A stretch of 5,055 nt of DNA from Lachnospiraceae bacterium (GTDB lineage: Bacteria > Bacillota_A > Clostridia > Lachnospirales > Lachnospiraceae), in the NCBI GenBank assembly GCA_017614185.1, contig JAGACI010000224.1, positions 1-5,055 of the forward strand, given 5' to 3'. How positions within the stretch are numbered: position 1 is the first letter of the stretch; every line of letters starts with the position of its first letter. A model generated the notes under the pieces. That model was not told where the DNA came from and searched no databases. It saw nothing but the letters and a program-made list of their open reading frames with translations. The position numbers were made by a program, and so were the translations under genes. Of the stretch, positions 1 to 5,055 are shown piece by piece.

Positions 1-605
1 ATTGCCTTCTTGTGAGTCCAGGGGTCAAGAACCTTTCCCTCAAAGTATTTGATACTTGCATCATACTGCTTGGCAAGAGCTGTTGCAAAGTACCATGCAA
101 CCATCATCTTAAGGTAATAGTCTTCACCTGTTTTGGCGGCAACCAAACCCAGGTATTCATCTTTAAAATCGGAATCGAGAAACTCATTCATAAGAATCCT
201 CATTCCAAATCTTGATGTATACACATGGTCTGAATCAATCCATCTTTTGATATAAGGTAAAAGCTTTTCGTGATTCTTCTTAAAAACATTCGGTGATGAC
301 TGATCAGAAACCGGCCAGCAGTCAACGTATGGAAGGAATTCATCCGTCGCCTTCACACATTCGTCAAAGTTCTTGATTCTGCCTATAAGAAACATGTGAA
401 CAAGATTTTCCTCATAGTATTTGTGAGGGATGTCCTTTAAAAATCTCTCGCACTCGCTTGTCCCGAATACTTCCTTTGCGATGTTTCTCATATCGGGAGT
501 CCTTACGCCAAGAATGGTCTCTCCGTCAATGTTTGGAACAAGTTTGCTTTGGAACTCTTTATAAGTATCATCCTTAACTTCTAATAATCTTTCGTATACA
601 GTCAT
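1..605 (-). CDS. AlkD-type DNA alkylation repair glycosylase (3' end cut by window edge)
   Basis: Reading leftward from the ATG at 605, the frame stays open for 201 codons to the window edge and begins MTVYERLLEVKDD. It matches the HEAT-repeat DNA alkylation repair family (AlkD, Pfam DNA_alkylation), which excises N3- and N7-alkylated purines. From memory, alignment to Bacillus cereus AlkD places the key residues at Trp97 and Asp101 in CWPVSD (W109 and D113 there, same 4-residue spacing), Arg132 in TSRFGMRIL (R148), and Trp171 in VAWYFA (W187). The segment LGVRTPDMR (32-40) matches the family's LGIQTPERR. Family members run about 230 residues, so roughly 30 C-terminal residues lie outside. 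The start is fixed by an AAGAGGT site six bases upstream, which overlaps the end of the rRNA methyltransferase gene; only three bases separate the two genes, suggesting coupled translation. Conserved catalytic residues suggest an active enzyme. The exact subfamily is uncertain. Confidence 0.85.
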   Translation of the reverse strand, partial: MTVYERLLEVKDDTYKEFQSKLVPNIDGETILGVRTPDMRNIAKEVFGTSECERFLKDIPHKYYEENLVHMFLIGRIKNFDECVKATDEFLPYVDCWPVSDQSSPNVFKKNHEKLLPYIKRWIDSDHVYTSRFGMRILMNEFLDSDFKDEYLGLVAAKTGEDYYLKMMVAWYFATALAKQYDASIKYFEGKVLDPWTHKKA

Positions 606-608
606 CTT

Positions 609-2042
609 TTACCTCTTATGTCTTCTCTCAAGTTTGCAGGCACATTCTGTGTGAACAGTATGAGGAAACTGGTCCACGGGACGTACCTTCTTTAACTCGT
701 AACCTCCGTCAACAAGTATTCGAAGGTCTCTTGCAAGGGTTGCGGAATCACAGCTTACATAGACGATTCTGTCGGGCATCATCTTAAGCATAGTGTTAAG
801 ACATACCTCATCACATCCTTTGCGGGGTGGATCGACTACAATCACATCCGGCTTTGTCATAGTCTCGTCAGACGGATTCTCATAGAAAGCAGGAAGTACC
901 TCTTCTGCTTTTCCGACAAAGAATTCTGCGTTGTCAAATCCGTTGTTTATCGCATTCTGCCTTGCATCTTCTATAGCCTGCGGGATGATTTCAACTCCGT
1001 AAACCTTCTTTGCATGAGGTGCCATAAACAGTGAAATAGTGCCTATTCCGCAGTAAAGGTCCCAGACGTTCTCCTTACCGGTAAGGCCTGCGTATGATAA
1101 TGCAAGTGAGTAAAGTTTTTCTGTCTGGACCGGATTAACCTGATAAAACGAGCGTGGCGATATGTTGTATCCGACACACTTGTCAGTTTTGGAGAAGTCT
1201 GCCGGATTGCGTTCCCACAAAAAATCGGAAATCGTGTCCCTACCATATATAGTTTTGGTCACATCTCCAAGGATCACATTTGTGTTATTTGTGTTTATAT
1301 TGTATGACACACTTGTCATATTCTGAATTTTTGACAGGTTTTCTGTCAAGATACAGGTTTTTGGAAGAGTTTTCGCATTAATTACTATGCAAACCATGAG
1401 CTCACCGGACTCAAATCCTTTTCGGATTAAAACATGTCTTACAACACCCTTTCCTGTGGTCTCATCATATGCACTAACCCCGCATTTATCCATGTATTTA
1501 AGGACCGCATCAAGTATCTCTTTATTCTCCTTGACACCGAGAAGACAGTCCTCACAGGGTATGATACTGTGGGTTCTTCCTGCATAGAATCCTGCAATTG
1601 TCTTGCCTTGTCTGTCAATTCCTACAGGAAACTGTGCTTTGTTTCTGTATCTATAGGGCTCATCCATTCCGACTATGGGCTCCATAACGGCATTCACAGT
1701 CTCTTCATCAAATCCTCCAAGCCTTAAAAGGTTGTTTTTAACCTTATTAAACTTAAACTCAAGCTGCTTTTCGTAAGACAGACTTTGAATCTGACAGCCG
1801 CCGCACTGCCTTGCAACAGGGCATGGTGCCAAGACACGAAAAGGAGAAGGTTCTATAACCTTCTCCATACGAGCATATGCGTAATTCTTTTTGGGTTTGA
1901 CGATGCGGGCAGAAACTGTATCGCCCATTACCGCATCTTTTACAAAGAGGGTGTAACCGTCTACTTTGCCGATTCCCTCTCCATCTGTTCCGATATCGGT
2001 AATCTTAACTTCCGTCAGATCGTTTTTCTTAAACTCCATCAT
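609..2042 (-). CDS. rlmD: 23S rRNA (uracil-C5)-methyltransferase, RlmD/RlmCD (RumA/TrmA) family
   Basis: A complete 477-residue protein that transfers a methyl group from SAM to uracil C5 in 23S rRNA. Residues 8-62 form a TRAM RNA-binding domain. Four cysteines suited to a [4Fe-4S] cluster follow: C74, C80 and C83 (C-x5-C-x2-C) and C163 in IPCEDC. The catalytic domain holds the RNA/SAM-site motif SFYQVNP (Q301), the SAM motif DLYCGIGTISL (328-338), VVDPPRKG with D404, the nucleophile C431 in YVSCDSATLARD, and the proposed base E466 in HTVHTECACKL. All correspond to E. coli RumA residues. Gram-positive homologues such as B. subtilis RlmCD (YefA) methylate both U747 and U1939, so dual specificity is possible and the symbol is provisional. 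The protein begins Met-Met; the AGGGA site is 4 bases from the first ATG and 7 from the second, so the second (2039) may be the real start. Seven bases separate it from yhaM. Confidence 0.93.
   Translation of the reverse strand: MMEFKKNDLTEVKITDIGTDGEGIGKVDGYTLFVKDAVMGDTVSARIVKPKKNYAYARMEKVIEPSPFRVLAPCPVARQCGGCQIQSLSYEKQLEFKFNKVKNNLLRLGGFDEETVNAVMEPIVGMDEPYRYRNKAQFPVGIDRQGKTIAGFYAGRTHSIIPCEDCLLGVKENKEILDAVLKYMDKCGVSAYDETTGKGVVRHVLIRKGFESGELMVCIVINAKTLPKTCILTENLSKIQNMTSVSYNINTNNTNVILGDVTKTIYGRDTISDFLWERNPADFSKTDKCVGYNISPRSFYQVNPVQTEKLYSLALSYAGLTGKENVWDLYCGIGTISLFMAPHAKKVYGVEIIPQAIEDARQNAINNGFDNAEFFVGKAEEVLPAFYENPSDETMTKPDVIVVDPPRKGCDEVCLNTMLKMMPDRIVYVSCDSATLARDLRILVDGGYELKKVRPVDQFPHTVHTECACKLERRHKR
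611..617 (-). promoter_or_regulatory. Ribosome binding site of the alkD-like gene
   Basis: On the minus strand this reads AAGAGGT, with the AGAGG core ending six bases before the ATG at 605. It lies inside the last two codons (Lys-Arg) and the stop of the upstream methyltransferase gene, so ribosomes finishing that gene uncover or occupy it. This supports the chosen start and translational coupling. Confidence 0.75.
1303..1320. repeat. Perfect 7-bp inverted repeat inside rlmD
   Basis: Arms TATGACA and TGTCATA flank a 4-base spacer, forming an operator-like or hairpin-forming palindrome. It lies in the less conserved linker of the methyltransferase (around MTSVSYN, residues 242-248), where protein constraint is weak. 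Perfect 7-bp arms with short spacers are expected a few times by chance in 5 kb, so function is unproven. Confidence 0.3.
1331..1349. repeat. Second perfect 7-bp inverted repeat inside rlmD
   Basis: Arms TTGACAG and CTGTCAA flank a 5-base spacer. It lies ten bases from the neighbouring TATGACA/TGTCATA palindrome and shares the TGACA/TGTCA core. In the mRNA the two would form tandem small hairpins. It may be chance; only the clustering makes it worth recording. Confidence 0.3.
1843..1866 (-). repeat. Perfect 10-bp hairpin followed by four U, inside rlmD
   Basis: On the plus strand GGAGAAGGTT and AACCTTCTCC are exact reverse complements around a 4-base loop. In the mRNA (minus strand) the stem is followed directly by UUUU and then CGUG. 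It covers codons 59-67 of the methyltransferase (MEKVIEPSP), just before the first Fe-S cysteine. The stem is five GC and five AU pairs and the U run is short, so it is at best a weak intrinsic terminator. A stabiliser of the upstream mRNA 3' end or plain coincidence are alternatives. Confidence 0.4.
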
Positions 2043-2046
2043 CTAT

Positions 2047-2051
2047 TCCCT
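2047..2051 (-). promoter_or_regulatory. Ribosome binding site of rlmD, overlapping the yhaM stop codon
   Basis: The minus strand reads AGGGA, sharing its first two bases with the TAG stop of the upstream yhaM gene. It sits 4 bases from the ATG at 2042 and 7 bases from the adjacent ATG at 2039. The spacing favours the second methionine. The overlap indicates translational coupling with yhaM. Confidence 0.65.
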
Positions 2052-2991
2052 ATAAAACGGTTCCCCTGACGTTTGAATCAAACAGTCTGTTAAAGCCGAG
2101 CCATCCGGTCTCTGTCGTGCCCTCAAGCATCTCCTTGAAAGTCTCCATCTTGGCATCGATGTCGTCAGCATAATTAAGGGCAACTGCCTCGATGATTGCA
2201 GGCTTCTTGGGTGAACCAAATTCATACTCACCGTGGTGTGATACTATGCAATGCTTAATCTCTGATTCGAGAAGTGTCGGGAATCCGTCTATCTCCTTTA
2301 TCTTCTCTCCAACCATCTCAACTCCCATAACGATGTGTCCGAGGAAGTTTCCCTCATCTGTATAATCGTTAACCGGGAATGCAGAAAGTTCTCTGGTCTT
2401 TGCTATATCGTGAAGCATTGCAGCCGATAAAAGCAGGTCTCTTTTTAAAATCGGATAGTGCTTGCAATAGTAATTGCAAAGACTTGTAACACTTAAAGTA
2501 TGCTCCAAAAGTCCTCCGACAAAGCCGTGGTGAACGGATTTGGCAGCTGAAGAATTCTTAAACTTCTTTATAAACTCCTCATCTTCTCTGAAGAACTTGT
2601 TTAAAAGCTTGTTAAGGTAAGGATTCTCAATGGAATCAACAAGTGAGAGGAGCTTTGTATACATCTCATCGATAGGATACTGGCTCACAGGAAGATATTC
2701 TCTCGGATCATATTCTCCTTCTGAGCACTTCCTCACTCTCTTAATGTTAAGCTGAATCGTTCCGTTAAATACAGTAACTTCTCCGGTTATATCAACATAA
2801 TCGAGTGCTTCAAAATCCTCGATTCCCGCACTGTTTGGCTCCCAGATTTTGGCATCAACAGCTCCGGTTTTATCCTGTAAGATTACGTTGTCGTAAGCCT
2901 TTCCGGTTTTGGTAACCGCAGACTGCTTATGCTTACAAAGGTAAGTGTCGTTAATTCTGTCACCTTCGTGAAAATCCTTGATGTACTTCAT
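2050..2991 (-). CDS. yhaM: 3'-5' exoribonuclease YhaM family (OB-fold plus HD domain)
   Basis: A complete 313-residue protein, essentially the length of B. subtilis YhaM (about 314). Residues 10-90 form an OB-fold nucleic-acid-binding domain (VILQDKTGAVDAKIW, DITGEVTVFNGTIQL). The HD metal-dependent phosphohydrolase domain follows: H154-H155 in SVHHGFVGGLLEH, H164, the diagnostic H194-D195 in AAMLHDIAKT, H218, H252-H253 in SHHGEYEFGSPKKP, and D276/D277/D279 in NYADDIDAKM. YhaM enzymes are cytoplasmic and trim RNA (and some DNA) from the 3' end, usually as a minor or housekeeping nuclease in Firmicutes. All expected metal ligands appear intact, so activity is expected. The ATG at 2991 is supported by GAGGA six bases upstream. 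The gene starts 19 bases after the response regulator stop and its own stop overlaps the rlmD ribosome binding site, placing it mid-operon. Confidence 0.93.
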   Translation of the reverse strand: MKYIKDFHEGDRINDTYLCKHKQSAVTKTGKAYDNVILQDKTGAVDAKIWEPNSAGIEDFEALDYVDITGEVTVFNGTIQLNIKRVRKCSEGEYDPREYLPVSQYPIDEMYTKLLSLVDSIENPYLNKLLNKFFREDEEFIKKFKNSSAAKSVHHGFVGGLLEHTLSVTSLCNYYCKHYPILKRDLLLSAAMLHDIAKTRELSAFPVNDYTDEGNFLGHIVMGVEMVGEKIKEIDGFPTLLESEIKHCIVSHHGEYEFGSPKKPAIIEAVALNYADDIDAKMETFKEMLEGTTETGWLGFNRLFDSNVRGTVL

Positions 2992-2997
2992 TAAAAA

Positions 2998-3002
2998 TCC
3001 TC
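2998..3002 (-). promoter_or_regulatory. Ribosome binding site of yhaM
   Basis: The minus strand reads GAGGA, six bases from the ATG at 2991. It lies in the 19-base gap after the response regulator stop, the widest gap in the window, which is still too short to hold a full promoter. Confidence 0.75.
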
Positions 3003-3010
3003 GTTTCTAA

Positions 3011-3715
3011 CTAATTCTTTGTCTCAAACTTGTAGCCGATACCCCAGATTGTCGCAATCTGCCATGCCTCGTGATCTCCAAGCTTCTCTCTTAATCTCTT
3101 GATATGAACGTCAACCGTTCTCGTATCGCCGATGTACTCATATCCCCAAATCTGATCAAGTAACTGCTCACGTGTGAAAACATGGTTGGGTGAAGAAGCA
3201 AGGAAATATAATAACTCCAGTTCCTTCGGAGGCATGTCAACAGCCTCTCCCATGTAGATAACGGAGTAGTTCGTTCTGTTGATTGAAAGATCGGGATACT
3301 CAACCTTCTGCTCTCCCTCTTCCTGAGGAGCGCTTGCGACAGGTTTGTATCTCCTGAGAACCGCCTTGACTCTTGCTACAAGCTCCTTCGTATCAAAGGG
3401 CTTTTCCATGTAGTCATCCGCACCCATCTCAAGACCAAGTACCTTATCAAAAATCTCTCCCTTTGCGGAAAGCATGATAATGGGAGTCTGGGATTTCATT
3501 CTGACCTCTCTGCATACCTGGTATCCGTCGATTCCGGGAAGCATAAGATCAAGAAGAATCAGGTTTGGAGCAAAAGTATCCACTGCCGTTACAGCCGATT
3601 CTCCGTCATTAACTATCATGGTTTCATAACACTCCTTTGTAAGATACAAAGAAATGAGTTCAGCTATGTTGTTATCATCATCCACTATAAGAATTTTTTG
3701 TTTATTAACCGCCAT
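3011..3715 (-). CDS. OmpR/PhoB-family response regulator transcription factor
   Basis: A complete 234-residue two-component regulator. The N-terminal receiver domain (about 6-122) has the acidic pocket D12-D13 in ILIVDDD, phosphoacceptor D56 in LILLDLMLPGIDGY, the switch S83 in MLSAKG, and K105 in DDYMEKPF. A linker rich in Glu and Gln (125-140) leads to the C-terminal winged-helix DNA-binding domain (about 140-231), with PPKELELLYFLA, the recognition-helix segment DTRTVDVHIKRLREKLGD, and the hairpin WGIGYKFE. All phosphorylation residues are present, so it should be switchable by a histidine kinase. No kinase gene is in the window; 12 bases upstream lies mutS2 and 19 bases downstream yhaM, so it is either an orphan or partnered elsewhere. 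The general resemblance is to PhoB/PhoP/WalR-type regulators; the target regulon cannot be read from this sequence. The ATG at 3715 is set by AAGGGG five bases upstream. Confidence 0.95.
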   Translation of the reverse strand: MAVNKQKILIVDDDNNIAELISLYLTKECYETMIVNDGESAVTAVDTFAPNLILLDLMLPGIDGYQVCREVRMKSQTPIIMLSAKGEIFDKVLGLEMGADDYMEKPFDTKELVARVKAVLRRYKPVASAPQEEGEQKVEYPDLSINRTNYSVIYMGEAVDMPPKELELLYFLASSPNHVFTREQLLDQIWGYEYIGDTRTVDVHIKRLREKLGDHEAWQIATIWGIGYKFETKN

Positions 3716-3720
3716 GTTAA

Positions 3721-3726
3721 CCCCTT
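3721..3726 (-). promoter_or_regulatory. Ribosome binding site of the response regulator gene
   Basis: The minus strand reads AAGGGG, five bases before the ATG at 3715, within the 12-base gap after the mutS2 stop codon. It supports the ATG chosen and tight co-transcription with mutS2. Confidence 0.75.
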
Positions 3727-3727
3727 A

Positions 3728-5055
3728 CTATTTGAATTCTGCAATTGTGACACCTGCGTCACCTTCTCCGTGCTCGCCCAGACGATAAGACTTAACGCAT
3801 TTGTTCTTCTTAAGTAAATCCTGGACTGCGCTTCTTAATGCCCCGGTTCCCTTTCCGTGTACGATTCTAACGGAAGGAAGATGGGCAAGATACGCATCGT
3901 CAAGGTACTTGTCAAGCTCTGCTATAGCCTCATCTACTCTCTTTCCGAGAAGGTTAATCTCAGTAGGCACCGCAAATGACTTCGACATCCTTAATTTTGA
4001 TGTATTGCCGCCCTTAAACTTCCTGCCTTCTGTGAAAACAGAATCCTCGTCTACGAGCTCTAAGTCATTGATATTGACCTGTGACCTAAGTATACCACAC
4101 TGAACGTACAAATTGCCCTTGGCATCGGGTAAGGTGTTAACCACACCCTTAACTCCCATCGAAAGAACCTTGACCGTATCGCCTTTCTTAAGTTTCTTGG
4201 GCTCTATCTTACCTACAGCTTCCTCTTTCTTAATTGAAAGCTTTTCGTTGGTGTTGTTGATTCTGCCCCTTACTTCGCTTCTCTTGGCTTCAAGCTCCTT
4301 CATGGAGATTCCGCCGCCGCTCTTGTTCATGATTCTTATGGTCTCGTCGGCGTAATCCTTGGCCTCCTGAAGAATCTGTCTTGCCTCTTCGTTTGCCTCA
4401 CGAAGAATCTTCTCCTTGGATTCCGATACCTTATCAAGGCGGTTTCTTAAGTCTCTTTCAAGTCCTTCGATTCTCGCCTTTGAAGCGTCAATTGCCTCTC
4501 TGTCTCTCTCGAGGGCAACTCTGTTGTTCTCCAAAGTAGCCATCAGATCCTCAAAGCTTTCCTTCTCCTCGGTAATCTGATTTCTGGCTGCCTCAATGAT
4601 TTCATCCGAAAGGCCAAGCTTCTTGGAAATTGCGAAAGCATTACTCTTTCCGGGAATTCCGATTAAAAGCCTGTATGTGGGTCTTAAAGATTCCACATCA
4701 AACTCACAGCATGCATTCTCGACAAAGTCGGTTGAAAGAGCATAGACCTTAAGCTCACTGTAGTGAGTTGTGGCCATTGTTCTGATTCCCCTGTCGTGAA
4801 GATAGTTAAGAATCGCTATGGCAAGAGCCGCACCTTCAGTAGGGTCCGTTCCTGCTCCAAGCTCATCGAAAAGACAGAGTGAATTCTCGTCTGCACGCTC
4901 CAATATCTTAACTATACTCGTCATGTGGGACGAAAAAGTGGACAGGCTCTGTTCAATGCTCTGCTCGTCACCGATATCCGCATAAACCTCGGTAAATACA
5001 GATAAAGCGGATCTGTCAACAGCAGGTATATGAAGGCCGGCCTGACCCATAAGGG
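3728..5055 (-). CDS. mutS2: MutS2 (Smr-domain ATPase), 5' end cut by window edge
   Basis: The C-terminal 441 or so residues of MutS2, a family of about 785-790 residues. The frame runs open through the right edge, and the methionine at 5050 is internal (LMGQAGLHIPA matches the family's LMAQSGLHIPA). Counting from it: ABC signature STFSSHM (37-43), Walker B and D-loop CLFDELGAGTDP (59-70), H-loop THYSELK (95-101), a long charged coiled-coil region (about 150-240), a KOW-like beta domain (about 285-332) and a C-terminal Smr domain (about 364-440) with HGKGTGALR. Walker A and the N-terminal clamp are off the window. MutS2 inhibits recombination in some species; in B. subtilis it binds collided ribosomes and splits them using ATP. 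The usual Smr LDLR motif reads INLL here, so nuclease function of that domain is doubtful. It is the most upstream gene seen, 12 bases before the response regulator. Confidence 0.95.
   Translation of the reverse strand, partial: LMGQAGLHIPAVDRSALSVFTEVYADIGDEQSIEQSLSTFSSHMTSIVKILERADENSLCLFDELGAGTDPTEGAALAIAILNYLHDRGIRTMATTHYSELKVYALSTDFVENACCEFDVESLRPTYRLLIGIPGKSNAFAISKKLGLSDEIIEAARNQITEEKESFEDLMATLENNRVALERDREAIDASKARIEGLERDLRNRLDKVSESKEKILREANEEARQILQEAKDYADETIRIMNKSGGGISMKELEAKRSEVRGRINNTNEKLSIKKEEAVGKIEPKKLKKGDTVKVLSMGVKGVVNTLPDAKGNLYVQCGILRSQVNINDLELVDEDSVFTEGRKFKGGNTSKLRMSKSFAVPTEINLLGKRVDEAIAELDKYLDDAYLAHLPSVRIVHGKGTGALRSAVQDLLKKNKCVKSYRLGEHGEGDAGVTIAEFK

Noticed and set aside
12..215. 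Plus-strand open frame of 67 codons
   Set aside because: It lies opposite the AlkD-like gene, whose protein has conserved catalytic residues; the plus-strand product shows no family features and no ribosome binding site.
1073..1086. 14-bp perfect palindrome with arms CCTTACC and GGTAAGG
   Set aside because: It encodes the L-T-G-K segment of RlmD; about 0.3 such palindromes are expected by chance in 5 kb and it has no regulatory context.
1043..1246. Minus-strand alternate-frame open frames here and at 2043-2231 and 3091-3303
   Set aside because: They overlap well-supported genes in another frame and have no family resemblance.
1331..1349. Perfect TTGACA boxes on both strands, resembling -35 promoter elements
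   Set aside because: No TATAAT-like box occurs at about 17 bases on either strand; the boxes are the arms of an inverted repeat within rlmD.
1387..2069. Several plus-strand open frames of 66-97 codons (1387-1587, 1434-1727, 1785-2069)
   Set aside because: All are antisense shadows of rlmD, with low-complexity or Cys/Leu/Ser-rich products and no recognisable domain.
2462..2479. Inverted repeat with arms TTGCAAT and ATTGCAA inside yhaM
   Set aside because: A 7-bp stem with a short loop is expected by chance in a window of this size, and it lies in coding sequence for NYYC.
3705..3720. Inverted repeat TTAAC/GTTAA spanning the response regulator start codon
   Set aside because: Only five AT-rich pairs with a 6-base loop; too weak to sequester the start.
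3801..4355. Plus-strand open frames of 100 and 80 codons
   Set aside because: Antisense to the KOW-like and Smr regions of mutS2; their Ser/Leu-rich products are typical of reverse-complement translation.
4754..4767. Inverted repeat CTCACT-GT-AGTGAG inside mutS2
   Set aside because: Short stem with a two-base loop over the conserved H-loop coding region; best explained by coding constraint.
5048..5050. ATG that could be taken as the mutS2 start
   Set aside because: The upstream codon is Leu in the conserved LMxQxGLHIPA segment, and Walker A must lie further upstream; the gene continues beyond the window.
1..5055. Mobile element, phage, CRISPR, toxin-antitoxin or wholly new defence system
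   Set aside because: All five genes belong to known housekeeping families, gaps total 41 bases, and there are no transposase, integrase or spaced-repeat signatures.

Overview
The window is a compact, single-direction gene cluster on the minus strand, almost certainly from a Firmicute of class Clostridia. A Lachnospiraceae-type genome is my best inference. It rests on the style of the MutS2 Smr domain and the YhaM protein, a base composition in the low-to-mid 40s % GC (by eye), and good AGGAGG-like ribosome binding sites. Genus cannot be assigned from sequence inspection alone.

In transcription order (right to left) the genes are: the C-terminal half of mutS2 (ribosome-collision/recombination ATPase with Smr domain, cut by the right edge); a complete OmpR/PhoB-type response regulator with no kinase visible; a complete YhaM-type OB-fold plus HD 3'-5' exoribonuclease; a complete RlmD/RlmCD-type 23S rRNA uracil-C5 methyltransferase with Fe-S cysteines; and an AlkD-type HEAT-repeat DNA glycosylase, cut by the left edge. 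Gaps between genes are 12, 19, 7 and 3 bases, and the four together total 41 bases. There is no room for a classical promoter or terminator between genes, and two ribosome binding sites overlap the stop of the gene before, so the set looks like one operon with likely translational coupling. No stretch over 300 bases lacks a gene.

Functionally the cluster leans towards ribosomes and RNA (MutS2 as splitter of collided ribosomes, YhaM as an mRNA 3'-end exonuclease, RlmD/CD as rRNA modifier), plus an alkylation-damage DNA repair enzyme and a transcription regulator. I see no mobile element, CRISPR array, RNA gene or clearly new system. The points most worth a second look are the degenerate LDLR motif in the Smr domain, the response regulator embedded in an RNA-quality-control-like operon, and a perfect 10-bp hairpin followed by four U inside the rlmD coding region.
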